The notes under the pieces are model-generated. The model had not been told where the DNA came from and did not search any database. It saw nothing but the letters and a program-made list of their open reading frames with translations. From DATFAS01 sp035254305 (GTDB lineage: Bacteria; Bacillota; Bacilli; Aneurinibacillales; RAOX-1), in assembly GCA_035254305.1 (NCBI GenBank), contig DATFAS010000146.1, positions 1 to 30,897 of the forward strand: DNA of 30,897 nucleotides. The letters are read 5' to 3'. The translations under genes were made by a program, and so were the position numbers. Shown piece by piece: positions 24,229 to 30,897 of this stretch. How positions within the stretch are numbered: position 1 is the stretch's first letter; each line of letters opens with the position of its first letter.

Positions 24229-24654
24229 CTTTCAGGGCCTCCCTCACCACCTCAACAATCCTTTTCACCGGATTTTCGAGACCTTAAGGGCCTATTGGTT
24301 CCTTATTTCCTCTTTCATTCTCGTTTTTGTGCAAATAAGAGCCTCTCGGTTCCTTATCACCACCTCATCAATCCTTTTCACCGGGTTATCGAGACCTTAA
24401 GGTCCTGTAGGTTCCTTATTTCACCTTTCTCCCTCAGTTTTGTGCAAATAAGAGCCTCTCAGTTCCTTATCACCACCTCACTAACCCTTTTCATCGGATT
24501 ATCGAGGTCTTAAAGGCCTGTAGGTTCCTTATTTCCTCTTTCACTCTAAGTTTTGTGCAAATAAGAGCCTCTCGGTTCCTTATCACCAACTCACCAATCC
24601 TTTTCACCGGATTATCACGAGTTCTTAAGGCCCAACAGGCTCTTACTTTATCCT
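24229..24654. repeat. Tandem array of 113-bp intergenic repeat, about 3.7 units
   Basis: CCTCTC(G/A)GTTCCTTATCACCA begins units at 24342, 24455 and 24568, exactly 113 bases apart; the block CACCACCTCA at 24245 is a further 113 bases back, so the first unit starts near 24229. Each junction contains AGGTTCCTTATTT, a 24-base variable segment and AAATAAGAGCCT, which can fold into a hairpin. Each unit also contains a CTTAAGG core, a perfect 12-base palindrome GACCTTAAGGTC in the second unit. Open frames crossing the array are by-products of the repeat. It fills the gap between two convergent genes, and the same family occurs at 99-295. Confidence 0.92.
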
Positions 24655-24693
24655 TATCCTTACAATATTAAAATAGAAACTTTGGAAAAGTCA

Positions 24694-25365
24694 TTAGTAT
24701 CTGAAAGGGTTTTGTACCCCTTCACTTAATCGATAGGAGCAAATTCGTTCTTTGCCTGATGCGGGGAGTAATATTCTTTTTTGGATGAGATTCTTGAGGA
24801 TATTTCTAGTGAATTTCTTACTTGCATTCAATAATAAAGCCACTTCTCCGAGGGTGAATACCGTATCCCCCTTCTCCATTGCGAAGCGTATCACTTCCTT
24901 TTCTATATGATTAAGTGGAAGTTGATCGAATTCCTTACCCATGATTCGGCTAATAGCTAGCTGTGTTGTTTGTTGGCAACAGCGCGGTCGGTCCACTACT
25001 TGATCGTAGGAGAATCGAATAACCATCCACCTATCGAGGATTAAATGATTCTGTCGTTCAAGTTGATCAGCGAACTGCCAACGGCTAATATTCTTGAGAT
25101 GAGGACCATAGCCATCGATCTCGAAGCAAATCTGAACTCCGGGACGTATATAGGCATAATCCAAATATCTCTTCCCATCCTTAAAGTCATCCACCTCATA
25201 TTCGGGATACAAATATTGAAAGTGATGAAACAAAGGCCACCAAACCTTCTCTAAAAATAGTTTCTCCGCTTCACCATGACCCTCTTTCAGTCGACGGTAT
25301 GATTCACCTGATCTTATACTCAAGTGTTCCTCCAGATAAGCCTCGTACTTCATTTCAAATCCCAT
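24694..25365 (-). CDS. DUF559-like (Vsr/PD-(D/E)xK fold) protein with C-terminal winged helix
   Basis: The middle of this 223-residue protein reads D69-YAYIRPGVQICF-E82-I-D84-GYGPH89, then RQNHLILD..MVIRFSYDQV. This matches the layout of DUF559/Vsr-like nuclease folds (Asp, then ExDG..H, then a basic hydrophobic strand). Residues from about 155 (EKEVIRFAMEKGD..TLGEVALLLNASKKFTRNILKNLI) look like a winged helix-turn-helix. A helical N-terminus precedes these. It may be a DNA-acting nuclease or an inactive DNA-binding relative; the first acidic residue and the ExD pair look intact. The ATG at 25365 has AAAGGAGG about 7 bases upstream. It neighbours a small XRE regulator. Confidence 0.7.
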   Translation of the reverse strand: MGFEMKYEAYLEEHLSIRSGESYRRLKEGHGEAEKLFLEKVWWPLFHHFQYLYPEYEVDDFKDGKRYLDYAYIRPGVQICFEIDGYGPHLKNISRWQFADQLERQNHLILDRWMVIRFSYDQVVDRPRCCQQTTQLAISRIMGKEFDQLPLNHIEKEVIRFAMEKGDTVFTLGEVALLLNASKKFTRNILKNLIQKRILLPASGKERICSYRLSEGVQNPFRY

Positions 25366-25379
25366 TCAATCCCTCCTTT

Positions 25380-25396
25380 GTAGAACTCATTTCTAC
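25380..25396 (-). promoter_or_regulatory. Small inverted repeat next to the ribosome binding site of the DUF559-like gene
   Basis: GTAGAA (25380-25385) and TTCTAC (25391-25396) are perfect inverted copies with a 5-base loop, ending just upstream of the AAAGGAGG site on the minus strand. It may be an operator or an RNA hairpin that affects translation. The rest of 25397-25540 shows nothing recognisable. Confidence 0.3.
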
Positions 25397-25540
25397 GAAG
25401 GTTAGCCAGATTCCTGCTCAATCGAAGGATGAAACCATCCAAAGGAAGACTCATTTCAGATGTCAATCTCGTTCAATCCCCCAATGGCTTGTCCTATCCA
25501 CAATGTCTCTCCAAAACGAATCCATTACAGCATTCCAGTC

Positions 25541-25867
25541 CTATTGTGCCTGAATGATCTTCGTTAGTTGCTCACTATTTTTATAATAAATCTCATCCTC
25601 GATCTTCTTATTTAATTGGTTCCATAGAGTTAGCTCTTTATCAGTTAAAGGATTACCCGGTTCATGAATAAACTTCTTCAGATATTCCATAGGTGCCTCG
25701 TAAACATCTGAGATCCGGTTCATAATCTCGAAGGAAGCCGATTTGCGTTGCCCCTTTTCTAGCATACTAAGATATTGTCTCGTAATCCCAACCTTGGTGG
25801 AGGCCTCTTCAAGAGTTAGTCCTTTTGCCTCACGCAAACGCTTCAATTCGATTCCTAACGAAGACAT
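25541..25867 (-). CDS. XRE-family (HTH_3) transcriptional regulator
   Basis: The 108-residue protein has a Cro/C1-type helix-turn-helix over about residues 5-65 (IELKRLREAKGLTLEEASTK, then VGITRQYLSMLEKGQRKSAS), followed by a short charged helical tail that may dimerise. Size and layout fit small phage-like or autoregulated repressors; no ligand or peptidase domain is attached. The ATG at 25867 has a GGGGGG run about 8 bases upstream, an unusual G-only version of the binding site. It is divergent from the unknown gene at 26100, and a palindrome lies in the shared upstream region. Confidence 0.9.
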   Translation of the reverse strand: MSSLGIELKRLREAKGLTLEEASTKVGITRQYLSMLEKGQRKSASFEIMNRISDVYEAPMEYLKKFIHEPGNPLTDKELTLWNQLNKKIEDEIYYKNSEQLTKIIQAQ

Positions 25868-25886
25868 TGTTTAACCCCCCAAAATA

Positions 25887-25906
25887 AACGTTTGTATAAA
25901 AAACGA
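25887..25906. promoter_or_regulatory. Overlapping inverted repeats upstream of the XRE gene, possible operator
   Basis: AAACGTTT (25887-25894) is a perfect palindrome, and CGTTT (25890-25894) is also inverted as AAACG (25902-25906). A minus-strand -10-like TATACA overlaps them (25894-25899), although the matching -35 is poor (TTGGTA at 15 bases). An autoregulatory site for the XRE protein is plausible. The remainder of 25907-26099 is AT-rich without other clear signals. Confidence 0.35.
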
Positions 25907-26099
25907 TCCTAAATACCAATCTAAAATAACTTATCAATACTACGTTAATTCAAAATTAATCATTTGTAAAGTGGATGATAAACAAAATTATAAGAAAAAC
26001 TATTATTTCTATTATTGTTACATTCTATTTTTGTTCAATAGCTTTCCGCTTTTATTCAACCCTGCTAAAATAGAGGGAGACCAAATAGGATGGTGGAAC

Positions 26100-26624
26100 A
26101 TGATTAAGTTTGAGGAATTCTACACACAATTCTTAACTGCCGATACCAAACAGCAGAAAGAGGATTTATCCGCAATTGCTGTGAATCAGAACTATAGCTT
26201 CATTAATTTATGGATTCTTCAATTAGAAAAAGAACTTAAAGCCATGGACGAATCTGATTTCGATCAGATGAAGAGCCTTCTACTAAAAGCAGAAGAAATC
26301 CTCCCTGAACCTGAAAAAAAGAGCCCTCTATGGGAGGGAATTTGGCGAAGCCTGCAGACCATCTTTGCGATTAAACGCGATCTATTCAACAAGATTCCGA
26401 AGGAAGAAAGAATCTATGAATGGCAAGTGATTTTCTGGAATCCATTTACGAATGATGGAATCTCCACACATGCCCACCTTTCCTTCCCGGAAGCAGCTTT
26501 TCTTTATTCTAAATACCGTAAGGACCTAACCAAAAAAGAACAACTCTCCCTGCAGCGGGTCCAGACCTTCCTAGCTGAGAACGGAGAACAAGGACCGAGT
26601 CAAGCAAGCTTAATTGACCTCTAG
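26100..26624 (+). CDS. Protein of unknown function, divergent from the XRE gene
   Basis: I do not recognise this protein. From the ATG at 26100 it has 174 residues, rich in charged and aromatic residues, mostly helical by eye, with no signal peptide or membrane segment and no known catalytic motif. The start is chosen because AGGATGGTGG lies just upstream and the sequence before it (frame open to GTG 25971) is an AT-rich, Tyr/Phe-heavy stretch without a binding site. Trp-rich segments (EWQVIFWNPF, SPLWEGIWRSL) are distinctive. It shares its upstream region with the XRE gene, so the pair may be coregulated. No terminator was identified after the stop, and the convergent tadC stop lies 67 bases on. 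Confidence 0.6.
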   Translation: MIKFEEFYTQFLTADTKQQKEDLSAIAVNQNYSFINLWILQLEKELKAMDESDFDQMKSLLLKAEEILPEPEKKSPLWEGIWRSLQTIFAIKRDLFNKIPKEERIYEWQVIFWNPFTNDGISTHAHLSFPEAAFLYSKYRKDLTKKEQLSLQRVQTFLAENGEQGPSQASLIDL

Positions 26625-26691
26625 ACAGGGTCACTGACATCATTCGATCTGCCAGAACCGTTGGACCACTAGATTCAAGCTACTAGAGTAA

Positions 26692-27612
26692 TTACAGCCA
26701 TTGGGTAACAATCTTCACCACCATAGGTCCGAGAATGACGATGAACAGCGTGGGGAAAATGAATAAGGCGAGTGGAATAAGCATTTTGATCGGGGCCTTC
26801 ATGGCCTGTTCACGAGCCTTTTGTCTTTTCTGTTCACGAATTCGTCTCGTTTGAGAACGGATGACCTTCGTCATTCCAATACCGAATTGATCAGCCTGGA
26901 TCATTGCACTCATGACACTTTGGAATAATTCACTTGGAATTCTCTCCCGGAGGCCATTGAAGGCCTCCTTTCTTGTTTTCCCCAGCTTCATTTCCTCAAT
27001 CGAACGAAGAAATCCCTCTCCTAGTGGCCCATTCATACGTTTGGAAACCTTTAGCAATGCCGCATCTAACCCCATGCCAGCCTCCAGAGAAACATTGACC
27101 ATATCGAAGAAATCAGGCATAGATTTCTCAATTTTATTCAATCGTTTTTTCTTCTGGTCCTTTAAGTATAGACGCGGATAGATCCATCCTAAGCTAGAGG
27201 CTACCCCAGACAAGAGTAAAGCTGAGATGGGTTTACCTGATGGCAGAAACAAGAGAAAAAAGAAAAGAAACATCCCAGCCGTAAGTCCACATTCCACTAG
27301 CATAAAGTCCACTGTTGACCAGTGGAAAGGATGCCCTGCTTCCGCCAAAACCCTCGAAAGATGCTCTTTTCTTTTACCTGTAGTTCGATTGGAGATGACC
27401 TCCTTGCATCGGTTCCAAAGAGGAAGCAGCACTCGTTCTTTCCACGAGCTCTTGTCCTCTTCTAGTACCTGCACCGAGACAGTGGAAGAAAGCCGAAGTG
27501 ATTCTATTCTTTTGACGATTCTCTGCTTCCGTCCCACTAATCCTTGTAGGATTCCCGCACTGAGGAGGATAAAGAACCCTAGACAACTTATATAGAATAG
27601 AAGCTTCTCCAA
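26692..27612 (-). CDS. tadC: Tad pilus inner-membrane protein TadC (T2SS F family)
   Basis: TadC and TadB form the inner-membrane platform that couples the CpaF ATPase to pilus assembly. The 306-residue protein has an N-terminal helix, two membrane segments in the middle (about residues 110-150), a cytoplasmic T2SSF domain (PDFFDMVNVSLEAGMGLDAAL... onward), and a C-terminal hydrophobic segment. It starts at TTG 27612 with GGAGGTG 6 bases upstream, which overlaps the tadB stop. It is the last gene of the visible operon; no pilin gene follows it in this window. Confidence 0.9.
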   Translation of the reverse strand: MEKLLFYISCLGFFILLSAGILQGLVGRKQRIVKRIESLRLSSTVSVQVLEEDKSSWKERVLLPLWNRCKEVISNRTTGKRKEHLSRVLAEAGHPFHWSTVDFMLVECGLTAGMFLFFFLLFLPSGKPISALLLSGVASSLGWIYPRLYLKDQKKKRLNKIEKSMPDFFDMVNVSLEAGMGLDAALLKVSKRMNGPLGEGFLRSIEEMKLGKTRKEAFNGLRERIPSELFQSVMSAMIQADQFGIGMTKVIRSQTRRIREQKRQKAREQAMKAPIKMLIPLALFIFPTLFIVILGPMVVKIVTQWL

Positions 27613-27615
27613 TTC

Positions 27616-28581
27616 CTACACCTCCACTCGAATTAGCTTCTTCATTAAAATCCACCCAATGAACCCAGATACCACTCCATACCCGATTAATCCCCAACCT
27701 AACTTCGTATGAAGTAAAGGATCGAAAAATTGATGATCAAGCAAACTAAATAAAGCAACCAGTATCAGAGGCAAAAGAGTAATTACCCACGCAGAGGCTC
27801 TACCTTGAGCTGTTAATGTCCGAATTTCCTCCTGAATGCGAATTCTCTCTTGTACCGTCTCTTGAATGGTCTCAAGAATTTCGGCTAGATTCCCCCCAGT
27901 GGATCGTTGGATAAGTAAAGCAAGTACGACTAATTCCAAGTCATCATTGGGCAGGCGTTCGATCAGCCTTTTCAATGCTTCTTCTAACGACATGCCAAGA
28001 CTTAATTCCCTTAGAGTTCTTGCTAGTTCAGGTCCGAGTGGATCAGGAAGTTCCTTCGATAACATCTGTAAAGCCTGTAGAAAACTAAATCCCGCCCGAA
28101 GAGAGGTAGCCATGGAAGACAGTGCAGCAGGTAGCTGCGCGGCACAACGTTGTAGACGTTTCGTTCGACGGCTTTGTAAAGCCATATTCGGGCCGAAATA
28201 GCCGATCATCAAGACAAGAGCTAGTGAAAATACAGGTAAACCCAAAATTGCAAAGAGAAAACCAACCATAAGACTAAGGAGCAAGCATAATGTCATAAAT
28301 TCCTCTGGTTTAAGCGAGATCCCCGCTTGTTCTAATCTCTGTTCCCACTTTCCAAGGAAGGGCCTACCCGCAAGCTGCGATGATGCCCAGAGGAAGATCT
28401 TACGATATAAGGGGACACGCGGCTCTTCTAAGATGATATCCTGAGAGGCGATGATTCCCTGTGGAAGGTAGCGTTGTAGACGCTGTTCCAATGTCTTTTT
28501 TCGATTCATGAGCTTAGTGCCTACTAGGCCAAAAAGAAAAGTAAATCCAATAAATACAAAGGGGTATAGGATTACATTCAC
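27616..28581 (-). CDS. tadB: Tad pilus inner-membrane protein TadB (T2SS F family)
   Basis: This 321-residue protein is the partner of TadC. It has an N-terminal membrane helix, a pair of membrane segments near residues 97-132, a T2SSF domain (LPAALSSMATSLRAGFSFLQALQML, then LVVLALLIQRSTGGNLAEIL) and two C-terminal membrane segments. The start is GTG 28581 with AGGAGG about 9 bases upstream, inside the end of cpaF. Its stop lies 3 bases before the tadC TTG, so cpaF, tadB and tadC form a coupled set. Confidence 0.91.
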   Translation of the reverse strand: MNVILYPFVFIGFTFLFGLVGTKLMNRKKTLEQRLQRYLPQGIIASQDIILEEPRVPLYRKIFLWASSQLAGRPFLGKWEQRLEQAGISLKPEEFMTLCLLLSLMVGFLFAILGLPVFSLALVLMIGYFGPNMALQSRRTKRLQRCAAQLPAALSSMATSLRAGFSFLQALQMLSKELPDPLGPELARTLRELSLGMSLEEALKRLIERLPNDDLELVVLALLIQRSTGGNLAEILETIQETVQERIRIQEEIRTLTAQGRASAWVITLLPLILVALFSLLDHQFFDPLLHTKLGWGLIGYGVVSGFIGWILMKKLIRVEV

Positions 28582-28586
28582 TTAGA

Positions 28587-29933
28587 TCACTCCTCCTGGA
28601 ACCACTGCACAGGAATTTGAACTCCAAATCTCTCTAGCTGCTCTAAGCAACGAGGCCGAATCCCTGTCGGTATAAATTTACCAACAATCTTTCCCTCTGG
28701 AGTTACCGTCGTTTGCTGAAAAATAAAGATATCCTGCAACACAATGGTATCCCCCTCCATCCCCAGAACCTCCGTTATATGAGTGATTTTACGACTTCCG
28801 TCTTTTAGACGAGATTGTTGGATAATCATATGAAGTGCTCCAGCAATCTGCTCACGAATGGCCCGTACAGGAAGATCCATCCCTGCCATTAACACCATCG
28901 TTTCTAGACGAGCTAACATATCCCTCGGAGAATTGGAATGCCCTGTAGCGAGTGATCCATCATGCCCTGTATTCATCGCCTGTAGCATATCCAAGGCCTC
29001 TCCACTTCTGACCTCCCCAATCACAATTCGTTCCGGTCTCATTCGCAGGGAATTTCGGACGAGATCACGAATCGTAATCGCCCCTTTCCCTTCAATATTC
29101 GGTGGACGGGTCTCTAGAGAAACGACATGCTCTTGAGAGAGCTTCAGCTCTGCCGCATCCTCAATCGTAATGATCCGTTCATCATCCGGGATAAAGGAGG
29201 ACAACACATTTAACGTACTTGTTTTTCCTGAACCCGTTCCTCCACTAATGAAGAGATTAAGCCGCGCTTTCACACAACCTTCTAGGAAGCAAGACATCCT
29301 ATCATCGAGAGTCCCGAAACGAACGAGGTCATGAATGGTGAAGGGATCACGTGAGAATTTCCGAATAGTCAGTGTCGGACCATTCAAGGCTAGTGGAGGA
29401 ATAATCGCATTTACCCTGGAACCATCTGGGAGCCTGGCATCTACCATCGGACTATTTTCGTCAATTCGGCGGCCTAAAGGAGAGACAATTTTTTCAATCA
29501 CTTGAATCACATGCTCATCATCTCGGAAAAATATATTCGTTCTAACTAGCTGCCCACCCTTCTCGACATAGATCTGATAAGGTCCGTTGACCATTACTTC
29601 ACTTACTTCCGGATCATCTAATAAGGGAGTGATCGGACCATATCCCGTAATCTCATGAAGTACCGTGTGAATGAGAGTGTCCTTTTCTGCCGAGCTTTTT
29701 ACTTCTTCTTTTTCGAAAAAGGGCTCTGCGAGCTTAACGACAAGCGTGCTCATCTCCTCTTCCTTCGTATCCGGGTTCTTCTTTAATTCCTCAATTAGAT
29801 ACTGGCGCAGGCGCTGCTTCGTCTCTGATTCCTGTGGAATTTGCTGAACCTTCGATCGAATGCCCCCCCCTGAAGGCTGAGCAATAGGTGTTTGCTTGGT
29901 GTGTTGCTCGGATATTCTTTTGAGTAGAGACAT
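28587..29933 (-). CDS. cpaF: Tad pilus secretion ATPase CpaF/TadA
   Basis: This is a hexameric secretion ATPase that powers Tad/Flp pilus assembly. The 448-residue protein has a variable N-terminus, the N-terminal CpaF domain (ITGYGPITPLLDDPEVSEVM), a Walker A at residues 231-239 (GGTGSGKTS), a Walker B-type RPERIVIGEVRSGEAL near 300-310, and the His box TGHDGSLATGHSNSP. All ATPase motifs are intact. The ATG has AAGGAGGTG 6 bases upstream. It lies 12 bases after the cpaE-like gene. Confidence 0.95.
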   Translation of the reverse strand: MSLLKRISEQHTKQTPIAQPSGGGIRSKVQQIPQESETKQRLRQYLIEELKKNPDTKEEEMSTLVVKLAEPFFEKEEVKSSAEKDTLIHTVLHEITGYGPITPLLDDPEVSEVMVNGPYQIYVEKGGQLVRTNIFFRDDEHVIQVIEKIVSPLGRRIDENSPMVDARLPDGSRVNAIIPPLALNGPTLTIRKFSRDPFTIHDLVRFGTLDDRMSCFLEGCVKARLNLFISGGTGSGKTSTLNVLSSFIPDDERIITIEDAAELKLSQEHVVSLETRPPNIEGKGAITIRDLVRNSLRMRPERIVIGEVRSGEALDMLQAMNTGHDGSLATGHSNSPRDMLARLETMVLMAGMDLPVRAIREQIAGALHMIIQQSRLKDGSRKITHITEVLGMEGDTIVLQDIFIFQQTTVTPEGKIVGKFIPTGIRPRCLEQLERFGVQIPVQWFQEE

Positions 29934-29945
29934 GCTTACACCTCC

Positions 29946-30897
29946 TTACCTTCTCCCAAGAACACGAGCTAAGAAAGAAGGTGCTTCCTTAGGAGAGGAT
30001 GAACTCATGCTCTTTTTACCTAGGATCATAGATGCTAGAGTAAAGATACTTCGTGAAACCGCAGCTCTAGAGTGAGAGAGAACAAAAGGAATTCCCTGAT
30101 TAATGGAAGGCACCACCACATTACCGTCACTTGGAATTCTAGTAAAAATCGGTGAGCCCAAAATTTCTTCTACAGATTCCAAGCGTAGTCCCTTCACTTC
30201 TGAATCTCTGTTAAGAATGATTTTCGTTCTCTCTTTAAGACCTAGTGTTTCGAGAGTTTCCATTCCTAGCTTCGAGTTCTTCAGGGTTGGCAGTTCCATA
30301 GAAGTGATTAATAAAATATCGGTAGAATGCTCGAGGGCTACAAGGCTCGTTTCCACCAAGGCAGGTGGAGTATCCACTAGAACCACATCATATTGCTGTT
30401 GCAGTTGACTTAAGATGGCTGCCAGGTCAGCTCCCTCGATTTCTTCTGCAAATTCTGGACGATGGGGCGCACTTAATAGATCAACACCTGAGCTGTGATG
30501 AATCATATAACTGCCAATTTGACTATAATCTTCATTACATTCCTTGATAAATTCATAGATGGTCTTTCTCGGCTGTAAGTCCAAAATGATCGCAGCATCC
30601 CCAAATTGGAGATCGGCATCCACCACAGCTACCTTCAGGTTATACTTGGCCATGGTAACAGCAAGATTAACAGTAACCGTAGTCTTTCCGATTCCACCCT
30701 TTGTTCCGCAAATAGTGATGATGCGCCCAGCATACTTCTCTGGTTGCCCTGCAGGCAGTGATAACCGCTGATCTGCGACCTGCAAAGCCTGCTTAATTTC
30801 ATCCCGACTAAACGGTGAGCTTAACGTATCCGCTGCTCCCATTCTCATGGCTCTTTTTAACTCTAGCTGCTGGCTTGGTACGACCAAAATAACCGAT
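29946..30897 (-). CDS. cpaE: Tad pilus assembly protein CpaE/TadZ, MinD-like ATPase (5' end outside the window)
   Basis: The frame stays open to the window edge, so the N-terminus is missing. What remains of the front (SVILVVPSQQLELKRAMRMG...TLSSPFSRDEI) resembles the end of a receiver-like domain, as in CpaE/TadZ proteins that localise the pilus machine. Next comes a ParA/MinD ATPase with the deviant Walker A KGGIGKTT and the following VVDADLQFGDA switch region, and VVLVDTPPAL. The TTG at 30887 is not a credible start, because the receiver-like sequence continues upstream of it. Adjacent cpaF, tadB and tadC support the Tad assignment over a septum-site MinD. Confidence 0.9.
   Translation of the reverse strand, partial: SVILVVPSQQLELKRAMRMGAADTLSSPFSRDEIKQALQVADQRLSLPAGQPEKYAGRIITICGTKGGIGKTTVTVNLAVTMAKYNLKVAVVDADLQFGDAAIILDLQPRKTIYEFIKECNEDYSQIGSYMIHHSSGVDLLSAPHRPEFAEEIEGADLAAILSQLQQQYDVVLVDTPPALVETSLVALEHSTDILLITSMELPTLKNSKLGMETLETLGLKERTKIILNRDSEVKGLRLESVEEILGSPIFTRIPSDGNVVVPSINQGIPFVLSHSRAAVSRSIFTLASMILGKKSMSSSSPKEAPSFLARVLGRR

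Noticed and set aside
24191..24513. Two overlapping plus-strand frames of about 70 codons with similar products
   Set aside because: They are the 113-bp repeat read in frame; their similarity comes from the repeat, and neither has a convincing binding site.
24229..24654. CRISPR array
   Set aside because: The unit is 113 bases and is repeated throughout, without unique spacers of 30-40 bases between short identical repeats, and no cas genes are nearby.
25299..25553. 84-codon plus-strand open frame between the DUF559-like and XRE genes
   Set aside because: It lies partly antisense to the DUF559-like gene, has no ribosome binding site and shows no conserved-looking sequence.

Overview
The window is a piece of chromosome from a low-to-moderate GC, endospore-forming member of the Bacillales. 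This rests on SpoIID and SpoIIQ, on the order YwzB (DUF1146) - YwmB - MurA - SpoIID - SpoIIQ familiar from Bacillus and relatives, on strong AGGAGG-type ribosome binding sites, and on a nuoA-N cluster without nuoEFG, as found in several Bacillales. By inference the gene set looks more like Paenibacillaceae/Brevibacillus-type bacilli than Bacillus subtilis, but the sequence alone does not fix the genus.

Layout. Positions 1-340 hold two decayed copies of a 113-bp intergenic repeat and the spoIIQ terminator. From 341 to 7602, on the minus strand and so read right to left: a NUDIX hydrolase, ywzB, ywmB, murA (terminator), then an alpha-phosphohexomutase (terminator), a small Cys-rich protein, spoIID and spoIIQ. 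This is a cell-envelope and sporulation block. A 61-codon plus-strand Cys-rich gene with its own terminator lies at 7719-7904, followed by a short-repeat intergenic region. At 8203-10935 (minus) is a 910-residue penicillin-binding protein made of two PBP4/S13-type halves; the second half has lost its active-site motifs. Divergent from it, a c-di-GMP-I riboswitch with a terminator/antiterminator pair precedes a methyl-accepting chemotaxis protein (11207-12916).

From 13019 to 23499 a compact minus-strand operon encodes an 11-subunit complex I, nuoA-B-C-D-H-I-J-K-L-M-N. nuoE, nuoF and nuoG are cleanly absent, and NuoC carries a long Ala/Lys repeat extension. A promoter with an extended -10 lies upstream of nuoA. 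A low-molecular-weight tyrosine phosphatase gene is divergent from it at 23715.

The right side is more accessory. A 113-bp tandem repeat array (about 3.7 units, the same family as the left edge) is followed by a DUF559-like nuclease fold fused to a winged helix, a small XRE regulator and an unrecognised gene divergent from it. The 3' part of a tad (tight adherence) pilus/secretion operon runs off the right edge: cpaE/tadZ (partial), cpaF/tadA, tadB, tadC.

The features most worth a second look are the structured 113-bp repeat family seen at two loci, the PBP with an inactivated second domain, the predicted OFF riboswitch, the NuoC extension, the SpoIIQ that keeps its zinc ligands, and the nuclease-fold/wHTH protein beside the XRE pair.
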